Assembly: GCF_023684385.1 (NCBI RefSeq)
Contig: NZ_JAGSOJ010000001.1
Location: 62,001-126,000, forward strand
Length of the DNA: 64,000 nucleotides
Direction: 5' to 3'
Source: Oceanirhabdus seepicola
GTDB taxonomy: Bacteria; Bacillota; Clostridia; Clostridiales; Clostridiaceae
Part shown: one piece after another, positions 45,201-54,058 of the stretch
How positions within the stretch are numbered: position 1 is the first letter of the stretch
How the letters are laid out: every line of letters begins with the position of its first letter
The notes under the pieces: generated by a model
Told to the model about the DNA's origin: nothing
The model's input: only the letters and a program-made list of their open reading frames with translations
Database searches by the model: none
Position numbers and translations under genes: made by a program

Positions 45201-46207
45201 TCTCTTATATGAAGTGGCATTTCTTCCAAAACATACCCACAATTATTGCAGATCTTAGAAGATGGATACCACCTATCTATTTTATGAATTTTTCTTCCAC
45301 ACCATTTTGCCTTATACTCTAGCATTGTAACAAATTTATACCAACTTACATCTGAAATACTTTGTGCTAATTTATCATTCTTCATCATATTTTTAACTGC
45401 TAAATCTTCAAGAACTATAACTTGGTTTTCGTATGCAATTCTTTTAGATAACTTATGAATGAAGTCTAATCTTTGATTAGCTACACGTTCATGAAGTCTT
45501 GCGACTTTGACTCTTTGTTTATTCCAATTGTTACTTCCTTTTTGTTTACTACTTAATTTTCTTTGTTCTTTTGCCAATTTATTTAATGATTTTTTTAGAT
45601 ATTTAAGGTTTTCTATCTTTTCACCATTTGATAATATCGCAAAATGACATAATCCTAGGTCTATACCAATATTTTGAGTAACTTTTTCTAATAGCTCTAT
45701 TTCTGTTTCAACACATATAGATACAAAATATTTACCACTTGGAGTTTTAGAAACAGTGGCATTTATTATTCTACCTTCAACATATCTATGAATTTTTGTT
45801 TTAACCCATTTCAATTTTGGTAGTTTTATTTTATCTTTTTTTATGTCTATATTATTATTAACGAAATTACTTGTATATGCTTTATAGTTGTCTCTTTTAC
45901 TTTTGAATTTCGGTCTGTCAGCTCTACCATGAAAAAAATTTTTGAAAGCATTATCAAGATTTCTAAGTGTCATTTGTAGTGATGTACTATCAATTTCTTT
46001 AAGCCATACAAATTCTTTTTTCATACTTGGCAACAAATTTTGTTGTTCTGTATATTTCACACATCTTTTTTCGTCCTTATATACTTCATTTTTTTGATTT
46101 AAGAAATGGTTATATATAAATCTTGAACAACCAAAAGATTTCTCAATTAATTCTATTTGTTTTTTATTTGGATATAATCTGAATTTGTATGCTTTGTTGA
46201 TTTTCAT
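45110..46207 (-). CDS. tnpB: TnpB RNA-guided nuclease
   Basis: This 365-residue protein has the N-terminal OrfB helix-turn-helix region (KAYKFRLYPNKKQIELIEKS), a RuvC domain split as usual with D183 in GIDLGL, E267 in VLEDLAV and D349 in HDRDINAS, and a zinc finger (CNNCG ... CPKC) before the last motif. All catalytic residues are intact, so it is probably an active RNA-guided endonuclease that cuts empty donor sites and so retains the element. The ATG at 46207 is chosen over the GTG at 46216 because AAAGG lies 11 bases upstream. No tnpA is linked. Confidence 0.95.
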   Translation of the reverse strand: MKINKAYKFRLYPNKKQIELIEKSFGCSRFIYNHFLNQKNEVYKDEKRCVKYTEQQNLLPSMKKEFVWLKEIDSTSLQMTLRNLDNAFKNFFHGRADRPKFKSKRDNYKAYTSNFVNNNIDIKKDKIKLPKLKWVKTKIHRYVEGRIINATVSKTPSGKYFVSICVETEIELLEKVTQNIGIDLGLCHFAILSNGEKIENLKYLKKSLNKLAKEQRKLSSKQKGSNNWNKQRVKVARLHERVANQRLDFIHKLSKRIAYENQVIVLEDLAVKNMMKNDKLAQSISDVSWYKFVTMLEYKAKWCGRKIHKIDRWYPSSKICNNCGYVLEEMPLHIREWECPKCNTIHDRDINASMNILKQGLLEIA

Positions 46208-46507
46208 TACGTTCACTACCTTTACTCTTCGTATGACATCTTAATGAAACCTCAAGAACGTTTATTCTTATTATTTCACATTAATAATTTTTTATCCAAG
46301 TAAAAGTGTTAAGATTACACATTCATCTCCCACTTATAGAAGATGAGAGACTTCTGCTAGTTACGTTAAAGATTCAATAGATCAAGTGAAAAAACTAAAG
46401 ACTGCAATACATTTATAAAAGAAATTTTAATAATTTTTGAGAAATTGTAGAAACTATAAGTTATGTATCAAATAAAGTTAATTCTATACAATAAGGAGAT
46501 ATATAAA
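46208..46507. other. Left end of the IS605-type element and degV leader
   Basis: The stretch holds the left-end hairpin of the tnpB element (about 46325-46365) and, from about 46380, the upstream region of the DegV gene with AAGGAGATAT at 46494. No other gene was found. Confidence 0.5.
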
Positions 46508-47368
46508 ATGTCAATTAAAATTATAGCTGATAGTGCTTCTGATTTACCTAAAGAATTTTATGATTCCTATAACATAGATATGCTTCCTTTATTAGTTTAC
46601 GTGGATGCTAAGGAATATAGAGACGGAGTAGATATTCACTCATCTGAATTGTTCGAATATATGAAAGATGGTGGTATCCCAACCACAGCTCAAGTGCCAT
46701 ATTCAGTATTTGATAGTAAGTTTAGAAAATTAGCTGAAGAAGGTGGTTCTTATATCTATATTGCATTCTCCTCAGAATTATCAGGTACTTATCACACAGC
46801 AAAACTTGTAGAAAGTGAAGTAAAAAAAGATTATCCAGATTTTGATTTACACATTATAGACTCCGAAAGTGCTACCCTAGGATTAGGCCTCATAATCTTA
46901 AAAGCTATAAAGATGTCAAATGAAGGATGTTCGAAAGAAGAAATTCTACAAACTATTAAATTTTATATAAATCACATGGAGCATATTTTCACAGTAGATA
47001 ATCTTGATTACTTATATAGAGGTGGTCGTATTTCAAGAACAGCCGCATTAATGGGAAGTTTACTCAATATTAAACCGCTATTAGAAGTTAATGAAGGAAA
47101 ATTAATCCCTATAGAAAAAATTAGAGGTAAAAAAAGAGCACTAAAGAAGCTCATTGATATTGTAGATGAGAGAGGGGCCAACCTACAAGAACAGATAATT
47201 GGTCTAAACCATGCAGACAATTTAGAAACAGTTAATTACATTAAAAATATTCTTCAAGAAAAATACGGTATCAAAGAATTTATTATTAATAATGTTGGGA
47301 GTGCAATAGGCTCTCATACTGGTCCAGGGTTTCTTGGCATATATTTTTTAAATAAATTACAGGAATAA
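46508..47368 (+). CDS. DegV family fatty-acid-binding protein (first copy)
   Basis: This 286-residue DegV protein has IIADSASDLPKE at the N-terminus, YIAFSSELSGTYHTA around the carboxylate-binding serine/threonine, LDYLYRGGRISRTAALMGSLLNIKPLL, and SAIGSHTGPGFLG near the end. DegV (FakB-like) proteins bind a fatty acid and present it to a FakA kinase for phosphorylation. The start at 46508 is chosen for AAGGAGATAT; upstream frame lacks a site. A second DegV gene lies convergently at 47594-48544. FakA is not in the window. Confidence 0.94.
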   Translation: MSIKIIADSASDLPKEFYDSYNIDMLPLLVYVDAKEYRDGVDIHSSELFEYMKDGGIPTTAQVPYSVFDSKFRKLAEEGGSYIYIAFSSELSGTYHTAKLVESEVKKDYPDFDLHIIDSESATLGLGLIILKAIKMSNEGCSKEEILQTIKFYINHMEHIFTVDNLDYLYRGGRISRTAALMGSLLNIKPLLEVNEGKLIPIEKIRGKKRALKKLIDIVDERGANLQEQIIGLNHADNLETVNYIKNILQEKYGIKEFIINNVGSAIGSHTGPGFLGIYFLNKLQE

Positions 47369-47593
47369 TATTTAACCTATTGTAACTTATTCAAAAAAAA
47401 TGAAATAAGTACTTTTGATTTAAAAACAGATTACAAATGGTACCTTATTCAATGAAAATTTAGTGGACGAGCTACAAAACTCAGGTAATGTAATGCCTAT
47501 GTTTTCACTTGAAGGATGGAAATAAGACACAGATTCAAGAATGAGATTGGCTTTTTCAAAAATTAAGGAATACCTATTTGGTATCCCTTAACT
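47369..47593. other. Intergenic region with a possible gene remnant and terminator
   Basis: An open stretch ending in TAA at 47523-47525 reads FNENLVDELQNSGNVMPMF followed by SLEGWK; it has no start or ribosome site and may be the tail of a lost gene. The hairpin at 47561-47593 (AAGGATACC/GGTATCCTT type) ends the second degV gene on the minus strand. Confidence 0.35.
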
Positions 47594-48544
47594 TTAATTA
47601 TGCTCTTTTAATTTACCTAATATATCATTTTTCATTTCCATTAAATCATTAAACTCATTTATAAATAAACCGTCTCGCTTATGTCCTTTTTCAACAAAGA
47701 ACATTGAAATTCCACCTAATCCAACGTGAGTACCAACAGAAACTCCCATCTGCATGATGAATATATCACCAGTAAACTCTGTTTCCTCTTTGATTTTAAG
47801 TTTTAAGGTTTCAGCAACTTGTATGTCAGATGTATAACCCACTATGATAAAGTCGGTAACCTCACTGTCATTTCTTTTATTAAACTCATCAATATAGTGT
47901 TTAAGAACTTTTTTACGGCCTCTTTCTTTAGCTACAATTGAGCCTTTTCCTTTTCTCATTGACATTATGGGTTTAATCTTTAAAATCTTTCCAATAAATG
48001 CACTGGCATTTGTAAGTCTACCACTTTTAATTAAATTATCTAAATCATCTACTGCAAGGAAGTGCTTTACACTAGTCTTATATGTTTCATTAAACTTTAT
48101 TAATTCTTCATAGGTAGCGCCTTGTTCTCGTAATTTAGCGCTTTTTAATATTAACCAACCACTTCCGTGACTCATACTCTTTGAATCTACAACATGGATC
48201 TTAATATCTGAGTTTGGATTTTCCTCATAGAACATATCCTTAGCCATTACACCAGAATAATACGCGCCACTTGTTCCGCTTGACATGCAGATACATAATA
48301 TCTCAGTATATCCTTCTTTTACTGCCTCATTTATGATTTTCAAATATTCATTTGGACTCGGCATTGCAGTTGTTACATCCTTCAAACTCTTAATCATACT
48401 ATAAAATTCATCAGGTTGAATATCTATTTTATCTCTGTATGGCTTTCCTTCAATGTTTATCGTTAAAGGTGCTACACCAATATTATATTTTTCAATTATC
48501 TCCTGAGATAAATCACAAGTTGAGTCAGCCATAATTTTTATCAT
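47594..48544 (-). CDS. DegV family fatty-acid-binding protein (second copy)
   Basis: This 316-residue protein has the DegV elements KIMADSTCDLSQE, ICMSSGTSGAYYSG, VDDLDNLIKSGRLTNASAFIGKILKIKP and MGVSVGTHVGLGG. It differs enough from the first copy (for example a longer C-terminus, INEFNDLMEMKNDILGKL) to suggest a different fatty acid preference. TTGGAGG precedes the ATG. It is convergent with the first degV. As FakB homologues, the pair would feed exogenous fatty acids into phospholipid synthesis. Confidence 0.94.
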   Translation of the reverse strand: MIKIMADSTCDLSQEIIEKYNIGVAPLTINIEGKPYRDKIDIQPDEFYSMIKSLKDVTTAMPSPNEYLKIINEAVKEGYTEILCICMSSGTSGAYYSGVMAKDMFYEENPNSDIKIHVVDSKSMSHGSGWLILKSAKLREQGATYEELIKFNETYKTSVKHFLAVDDLDNLIKSGRLTNASAFIGKILKIKPIMSMRKGKGSIVAKERGRKKVLKHYIDEFNKRNDSEVTDFIIVGYTSDIQVAETLKLKIKEETEFTGDIFIMQMGVSVGTHVGLGGISMFFVEKGHKRDGLFINEFNDLMEMKNDILGKLKEHN

Positions 48545-48902
48545 AAATAACCTCCAAGATTTTTATAAGCTTATATTTCTATTTTTTATCAATATTTTCA
48601 TAATACTACTAAGTAAATATACCATGATTTTAAGTATTATGGAAGAAACTAATTATTATTCATATATTATTTCAAAGTTTAACTTATCATTAATAATTTT
48701 TTATAGCATCCTTTATCATTAATTTTTTGTTCATTTAAAAGCTTTCAGCTTCACTGAAAGGTATCATAATTTGTTCTTTTTTCTCTATTCTTTATTATTT
48801 GTATGTAGGTATTTATTAATGCAAAGCAAGAACTTCCAGTGTATGCAATGAATTGATAATCTTTGCTTAAACTGGAAGTTCAATAAGAAAATTATTTACT
48901 TT
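48545..48902. other. Intergenic region with the pruA terminator, no gene
   Basis: The terminator of the proline operon is at 48830-48881 (GAACTTCCAGT/ACTGGAAGTTC, with inner pairing). A small hairpin (CTTTCAG/CTGAAAG) lies near 48744-48762. No gene or known RNA was recognised. Confidence 0.5.
48830..48881 (-). terminator. Terminator of the proline-catabolism operon
   Basis: An 11-bp perfect outer stem (48830-48840 with 48871-48881) and an inner GCAAtga..tctTTGC pairing lie 20 bases after the pruA stop. Confidence 0.7.
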
Positions 48903-50534
48903 TTATTTTTCATCCATAAATTTATATCTATAATCTTTAGGTGGATTAAATGTTTCTTTTATAGTCATTGGATTCATCCATCTTAATAAATTAAGCTTAC
49001 TTCCCGCTTTATCATTAGTACCAGAAGCTCTACCACCTCCAAATGGTTGTTGTCCAACAACAGCACCTGTTGGCTTATCATTAATATAGAAGTTACCAGC
49101 TGAGTGTAATAATTTTTCTTTCATATGAACAACTGCTTTTCTATCATTTGCAAATATCGCTCCTGTTAGTCCATATGGAGATGTTGTATTACATAAATCT
49201 AATGTTTCTTCTAATTTATCATCTTCATAAATATAGATTGTTAAAACAGGTCCGAAAATTTCTTCCTTCATTGATTTGAATTTAGGGTCTGAAGTAACTA
49301 TTACTGTTGGCTCTATAAAGAATCCTATGGAATCATCATATTCACCACCGCATATAATTTCTGCATCTGAAGACTCTTTAGCATATTCAATGTATGAGCT
49401 TATCTTATCAAAGGATTTTTTATCAATTACTGCATTCATGAAGTTTGTAAAATCCTCTACGTCCCCAACTTTTATAGTTGAGATTTCATTTAAAAGCTTA
49501 TTTTCCATCTTACTCCATACACTACTTGGAATATATGCTCGTGAAGCTGCAGAGCATTTCTGTCCCTGATATTCGAAAGCTCCTCTTAACAATGCAATAG
49601 TCAATGCCTCAGAATCAGCAGAAGGATGAGCAAATATAAAATCCTTTCCTCCTGTTTCCCCTACTAATCTAGGGTAAACTTTATATCTATTTAAATTCTC
49701 CCCAATCTTTTTCCATAAACCTTGAAATACTTTAGTAGACCCGGTGAAGTGAATTCCAGCTAACTCTTGACTATCTAATACAATATCTCCAATTTCTTTT
49801 CCATAACCAGGTATAAAGTTTATTACACCATCAGGCATCCCAGCTTCCCTCAATAACTCCATTAGGAAATAGTTAGAATATACAGCTGTTGAAGCTGGTT
49901 TCCATAGTGCAACATTTCCTGCCATTACAGGAGCTATAGGAAGATTGCCTGCTATAGAAGTAAAGTTAAATGGGGTTATTGCGAAAATAAATCCCTCTAG
50001 TGGTCTGTACTCTAGTTTGTTCCAGAAATCTTTTGTTGACATAGGTTGATCACTGTAAATTTCAGTTAAATAGTAGGCATTAAATCTTAAGAAATCTATC
50101 AATTCACATGCAGAATCAATTTCAGCTTGAAAAGCATTTTTACTCTGACAAAGCATTGTTGATGCGTTAATAATATCACGCCAAGGTCCAGCTAATAATT
50201 CAGCAGCCTTTAAGAATATTGATACTCTATGCTCCCAAGGAATTCTTTCCCACTCTTTTTTTGCTTCCATTGCAGATTCAATAGCCATTTTTATTTCTTT
50301 TTCCCCTGCAATATGATATGTTGCTAATACATGTTGTTTATTGTGAGGTATAATACAACTTCCAATTCTTTCAGTATATATTTCTTTACCACCTATGATT
50401 AAAGGTATCTCAATAGGTTTTGATTTTAATTCTTGTAATTTTAATTTTAGACTTTCTCTTTCACGACTTCCAGGACCATAAGATTTTATTGGCTCATTTT
50501 CTGGCTTTCTAACTTTAAAATATGCATTTTGCAT
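48903..50534 (-). CDS. pruA: L-glutamate gamma-semialdehyde (P5C) dehydrogenase
   Basis: This 543-residue aldehyde dehydrogenase matches the stand-alone P5C dehydrogenases (class 1 pyrroline-5-carboxylate dehydrogenase): the long N-terminus before WERIPWEHRVSIFLKAAEL, FAITPFNFTSIAGNLP, the NAD site IHFTGSTKVFQGL, the general base in LVGETGGKDF and the catalytic cysteine in EYQGQKCSAASR. It oxidises P5C/glutamate semialdehyde to glutamate with NAD+. The ATG at 50534 has GAGGTG 6 bases upstream. It is the last gene of an operon encoding a flavin/iron-sulfur amine dehydrogenase, so the operon most likely degrades proline to glutamate. Confidence 0.95.
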   Translation of the reverse strand: MQNAYFKVRKPENEPIKSYGPGSRERESLKLKLQELKSKPIEIPLIIGGKEIYTERIGSCIIPHNKQHVLATYHIAGEKEIKMAIESAMEAKKEWERIPWEHRVSIFLKAAELLAGPWRDIINASTMLCQSKNAFQAEIDSACELIDFLRFNAYYLTEIYSDQPMSTKDFWNKLEYRPLEGFIFAITPFNFTSIAGNLPIAPVMAGNVALWKPASTAVYSNYFLMELLREAGMPDGVINFIPGYGKEIGDIVLDSQELAGIHFTGSTKVFQGLWKKIGENLNRYKVYPRLVGETGGKDFIFAHPSADSEALTIALLRGAFEYQGQKCSAASRAYIPSSVWSKMENKLLNEISTIKVGDVEDFTNFMNAVIDKKSFDKISSYIEYAKESSDAEIICGGEYDDSIGFFIEPTVIVTSDPKFKSMKEEIFGPVLTIYIYEDDKLEETLDLCNTTSPYGLTGAIFANDRKAVVHMKEKLLHSAGNFYINDKPTGAVVGQQPFGGGRASGTNDKAGSKLNLLRWMNPMTIKETFNPPKDYRYKFMDEK

Positions 50535-50566
50535 TTCTTTCACCTCATTAAATTTATTTTATATGG

Positions 50567-51715
50567 CTACACAACTGATGGTTCTAAAACTAATTCCCCT
50601 CTTTCAAATCTATCTTTATCCAGCGTACTTACATCAATAGTTGTTTTTTCTCCAAGAATTTGTTCAGCTAATAACAATCCAGTCATTGGGGCTAACATAA
50701 ATCCATGTCCACTATACCCAATAGCTTGGTAGAATCCTTCTATTTCTTTAACTGGACCAAGTATTGGTTGTTTATCTGGAGTAATATTATATAATCCAGC
50801 CCATTGTCTGATTACTCTTAATTTCCCTAAAGGAGGTAGTAGCTCTGTTACGGTCTTGGACATTTCATCTAGAAATTGCCAGCTTGAAGTTGTTCTAAAA
50901 TCTTTAAGCTCATTAGAGTCACCTCTTCCCATTATGAAAGAGCCATGAGGTGTTTGCTGACAATAAATATTAAGGGAAAAAGACATAACCATAGGCTTCT
51001 GTATTGGTGCTACAGGCTCTGTTACTAAAATTTGATGTCTTTCAGAATATACTGGTAGTTCAACTCCTACCATATTTCCAATTTCCTTAGAATATCCCCC
51101 AGCAGCATTAACAACAACTTCTGTAAAAATTTCACCTTTATTAGTTATCACAGATTCAATTTTATTATTCTTTGTTTTTATCCCTGTTACTTCAGTATCA
51201 GTATAAATACTAACACCTAATCTCTTTGCAGCTTTTGCGTAAGCATCTGTAACTAGAAATGGATTAAGATGTCCATCTTTTGAACAATAAGTAGCACTAA
51301 TTATTTTTTCTGTATTTAAATAAGGAACAATTGTCTTTGCTTCCTTGGATGTAATATAATCAACTGGAATACCTAAGCTCTTTTGGAGCCTAACATTTTT
51401 CTTAAATTGCTCATCCTCTTTAGTAGTAGATGCAACTATCAAATATCCCTCCTGCTTAAACTCAATATCTCTATCATACTGGAGTTCTTCCTTCGCAGTT
51501 TCGAAAAACTTTACGCTCTCTTTAGCCAATCTACAATTCATAATAGTTCCCCACTGCTGTCTTACTCCAGCACCACATCTTCCTGTTGCTCCACTAGCTA
51601 GGTAATTCTTTTCGATTACTGAAATATTTTTCTTCCCTTTTTTTGCAAGATTATAAGCAATTGAGCAACCAATTATTCCACCACCAATAATCACTACATC
51701 AGCAGATCTATTCAT
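50567..51715 (-). CDS. FAD-dependent amine dehydrogenase subunit (proline dehydrogenase beta type)
   Basis: This 382-residue protein has a DAO-family flavoprotein with the Rossmann start DVVIIGGGIIGCSIAYNLA, the ATGRCGAGVRQQWG loop, and a C-terminal GFYQAIGYSGHGFMLAPMTG. It resembles the catalytic beta subunits of dye-linked L-proline dehydrogenase, D-hydroxyproline dehydrogenase and sarcosine oxidase. With pruA next, L-proline (or hydroxyproline) is the likely substrate. The start at 51715 is chosen for GGAGATGAG; it overlaps the previous stop by 8 bases. The electron path probably runs via the iron-sulfur subunits encoded upstream. Confidence 0.88.
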   Translation of the reverse strand: MNRSADVVIIGGGIIGCSIAYNLAKKGKKNISVIEKNYLASGATGRCGAGVRQQWGTIMNCRLAKESVKFFETAKEELQYDRDIEFKQEGYLIVASTTKEDEQFKKNVRLQKSLGIPVDYITSKEAKTIVPYLNTEKIISATYCSKDGHLNPFLVTDAYAKAAKRLGVSIYTDTEVTGIKTKNNKIESVITNKGEIFTEVVVNAAGGYSKEIGNMVGVELPVYSERHQILVTEPVAPIQKPMVMSFSLNIYCQQTPHGSFIMGRGDSNELKDFRTTSSWQFLDEMSKTVTELLPPLGKLRVIRQWAGLYNITPDKQPILGPVKEIEGFYQAIGYSGHGFMLAPMTGLLLAEQILGEKTTIDVSTLDKDRFERGELVLEPSVV

Positions 51716-51989
51716 GCTTCTCATCTCCATTTGCTATATCTTCAAGTTTTATTGCCTTTGCAGGTGGTCTATTAATAGATATTTCTATATTCCCCATTTT
51801 ATTATCAGTAAACTTAGCTATTTCTCTTTGAATTAAACCACCACAAGTTTTTCCTTGGCATGGGCCCATTCCTGCCCTTGAAATTCTTTTTATTTCTTCA
51901 ACAGTTAAGTATCCTTCATTAAGTAATTCTCTTATCTCCTTTAAAGTTATATCTGAGCATCTACATATTATAGTATTGTTTTCATCCAT
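51708..51989 (-). CDS. BFD-like [2Fe-2S] subunit
   Basis: This 93-residue protein has the bacterioferritin-associated-ferredoxin-like (Fer2_BFD) pattern: ICRCSDITLKEIRELL and, 32 residues on, GMGPCQGKTCGGLIQREI. Four cysteines bind one [2Fe-2S] cluster. Such domains form part of HcnB-type and proline dehydrogenase complexes, where they link the catalytic and NADH subunits. Its start overlaps the previous stop (TAATG). Here it exists as a free small subunit rather than a C-terminal domain. Confidence 0.9.
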   Translation of the reverse strand: MDENNTIICRCSDITLKEIRELLNEGYLTVEEIKRISRAGMGPCQGKTCGGLIQREIAKFTDNKMGNIEISINRPPAKAIKLEDIANGDEKHE

Positions 51990-52480
51990 TAAAGATCCTC
52001 CACTTGTATATTTCTAAATTCATGAATATATTTTTTATTTACTGACACTTGAATAATAGGTGTTTTATCATATATTTTTAAATTCATCACTTTCACAACT
52101 TTAGCCTCAGTGATATATTCTCCCTTTCTATTTAACCCCTTAACTATGTCCCCTTCCTTAGGTAATGGTAAAAACTCATAAGGTATTTTAAAAAGCATTT
52201 CATCCTGAGAATATGTTTTATCTACTACCATTATCGCCAAACCAGGACACGCACTAATACACATGGTACATCCATTACATAATTCATGATCAATAACTGG
52301 TGTATTAGTAATATCCTCCATACCTTTAATTGCATTCCTTTTACATGCATCTGAACATGGATTACAAGGAATTTTCTCATAACACTCTATAATTGCAACA
52401 GATCCTTTATTTAATCTGTCTTCACTTGGGAATACTCCCTTAATATGATTTTCAGTAGGTACTCCTGTCTTTTTCAGCAC
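51989..52480 (-). CDS. Ferredoxin-like 4Fe-4S subunit
   Basis: This 163-residue protein has two cysteine groups, CYEKIPCNPCSDACKRNAI and CNGCTMCISACPG, for [4Fe-4S] clusters, followed by a beta-rich C-terminal domain of about 80 residues (PLPKEGDIVKGLNRKGE). The GTG start at 52480 has GAGGTG upstream. In the operon it lies between the NADH/FAD subunit and the BFD subunit, so it probably carries electrons between flavins or to a ferredoxin pool. Confidence 0.88.
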   Translation of the reverse strand: MLKKTGVPTENHIKGVFPSEDRLNKGSVAIIECYEKIPCNPCSDACKRNAIKGMEDITNTPVIDHELCNGCTMCISACPGLAIMVVDKTYSQDEMLFKIPYEFLPLPKEGDIVKGLNRKGEYITEAKVVKVMNLKIYDKTPIIQVSVNKKYIHEFRNIQVEDL

Positions 52481-52483
52481 GCT

Positions 52484-53566
52484 TCACACCTCTCTTTGCT
52501 TTTTAAGTCCACTTTTGATTTTATTCCCACTAGGCCCTGAACGTAATTCTTCTAATTGATTAGTATAATCTAATACAAGCTCTTTAAATTTTGGGTGTTG
52601 AATTCCTATACTCTCTGATGCATAAAGTCCAGCAAGATATCCCTCAACCATTGCACTACTAGCTTCTTCAACTCCCCCCACATCTCCTGCAGCAAAAATC
52701 CCTTTTACAGTAGTTTCATAGTTTAAATAACGAATAGGTGTTTGTCCTCCTAATTCAGGTATATATTTTGTTTTACATCCTGCCTGAAGTAATAATTCGC
52801 ATAAGGGAGATAAACCTACTGAAATGCACATTACATCTACTTCAAATGTTTTTTCTGTATTTTCTATAAATTGCCACTTTTCGTCTAGTTTGCAAGTTAC
52901 TACTTTTTCTAAAGAATCCTTACCTATAGCTTCTTTTACTGTACGGCTTGTATATATAGGCACACCCATTCTTCTAACTTTAGATGCATGGACTAAATAT
53001 CCCCCAATTTTAGGTGCAGCATCTACTATTCCAACAACTTTTACCCCCGCCTGCAGTAGCTGATAGCTCACTATTAAACCAATATTTCCTGCCCCAACCA
53101 TCAAAACCTTATTACCTGGACTAATTCCATAAACATTCATCAATGTCTGTACTGCTCCCGCTCCGTATATTCCTGGCAAATCATTATTTGGAAAGGCTAG
53201 GGCCTTTTCCATTGCCCCAGTAGCAATTATAGTAGCCTTTGGTTTAACTTTTCTATATTTTCCATTATGTTCGTAGGTTATAACTCCATCCTCATAAATT
53301 CCAGCTGCTGTTGCCTCATTAAATATTTCAACTTTTTCTTTATATTTAGAAATCTTTTCTAACAATATATGAGGAATATTCAACCCTCTATTAGCTGCAT
53401 ACTGTTTTTTAGAACCGAAAAACATATGAGTTTGTTTTATAAGTTGTCCTCCTAAAATATCACTTCTTTCCAAAAGAAGTACCTTAGAACCACTAGAAGC
53501 TGCACTAATTGCTGCACATAAACCTGCCGGTCCTCCGCCAATTATAACTAGGTCAACTTCTTTCAT
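52484..53566 (-). CDS. NAD(P)/FAD-dependent oxidoreductase subunit (HcnB/proline dehydrogenase alpha type)
   Basis: This 360-residue pyridine-nucleotide-disulfide-type flavoprotein has an FAD site (LVIIGGGPAGLCAAISAASS), a NAD(P) site (KVLMVGAGNIGLIVSYQLLQAG) and the final FAD motif (TVKGIFAAGDVGGVEEASSA, quoted as GIFAAGDVGG). It matches the alpha subunit of hydrogen-cyanide-synthase-like/D-hydroxyproline and L-proline dehydrogenase complexes, lacking the fused C-terminal BFD domain, which is encoded separately. Its start overlaps the preceding stop (ATGA). Confidence 0.9.
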   Translation of the reverse strand: MKEVDLVIIGGGPAGLCAAISAASSGSKVLLLERSDILGGQLIKQTHMFFGSKKQYAANRGLNIPHILLEKISKYKEKVEIFNEATAAGIYEDGVITYEHNGKYRKVKPKATIIATGAMEKALAFPNNDLPGIYGAGAVQTLMNVYGISPGNKVLMVGAGNIGLIVSYQLLQAGVKVVGIVDAAPKIGGYLVHASKVRRMGVPIYTSRTVKEAIGKDSLEKVVTCKLDEKWQFIENTEKTFEVDVMCISVGLSPLCELLLQAGCKTKYIPELGGQTPIRYLNYETTVKGIFAAGDVGGVEEASSAMVEGYLAGLYASESIGIQHPKFKELVLDYTNQLEELRSGPSGNKIKSGLKKQREV

Positions 53567-53868
53567 AATAATTCACCTCTTCCATCTTGGCTTCTAACAA
53601 TCATACCCTCTTCAGCTTTTTTAATACATATTCTTACGTTTGGTTCTTCATTAACAGTCATTAAACATGAAGAACAATTACCTATAGCACAATAGAGTCC
53701 CCTTGGTCTGTTCTTGAATAAACTATGGCCAAGAACTTTAACCCCAGCAGAGTATAATGCAGCGGCTATTGTTTCACCTTTATAAGCTTCTATTGTTTTT
53801 CCATCGAAATTAAAGCTAATTTTTTCTCCCCTTTTAAAATCGATAATTGGATGTTCTTCAATTCTCAT
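53563..53868 (-). CDS. [2Fe-2S] subunit of the amine dehydrogenase complex (HcnA/SoxA-N type)
   Basis: This 101-residue protein has the Fer2_4 pattern: IIDFKRGEKISFNFDGKTIEAYKGETIAAAL (given by its parts FDGKTIEAYKGETIA), then RGLYCAIGNCSSCLM and VRICIKKAEEGM, providing the [2Fe-2S] ligands. It equals the N-terminal module of sarcosine oxidase alpha. It is the first gene of the six-gene operon; GGGGTGGG precedes the ATG. Together the operon order is gamma-alpha-ferredoxin-BFD-beta-pruA. Confidence 0.9.
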   Translation of the reverse strand: MRIEEHPIIDFKRGEKISFNFDGKTIEAYKGETIAAALYSAGVKVLGHSLFKNRPRGLYCAIGNCSSCLMTVNEEPNVRICIKKAEEGMIVRSQDGRGELL

Positions 53869-54058
53869 CTACCCACCCCGTATTTAGTTTTTATTGCTTA
53901 AATTATATTCATTAATTTCATCAAATATACTGATTTAACAATGTTTAGAGTATTGTATCGATATAATATTTATTGTTATAAAGAATTTTTATTAGGGGAT
54001 TTTTTTTGTACCTTCAGTGATATACTAAATAGTAATAAATATATTTAGGAGTCTTAAA

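Larger units (their letters stand above)
44972..46378 (-). mobile_element. IS605-type element carrying tnpB only
   Basis: The element contains a full tnpB (45110-46207) but no Y1 transposase tnpA. The 3' side (45100 down to about 44976) has the characteristic subterminal sequence of IS605-family right ends, including GTAGGTCTTACGGGGATAGC and a hairpin CTTCAGCGTGAGCAAGTGAAG. The 5' side has a subterminal hairpin around 46325-46365 (CATCT/AGATG). Exact ends are not certain; no target duplication is expected for this family. It would need a TnpA in trans to move. Confidence 0.7.

Noticed and set aside
47446..47525. Possible small gene (about 27 codons)
   Set aside because: There is no start codon with a ribosome site; kept only as a possible remnant in the intergenic entry.
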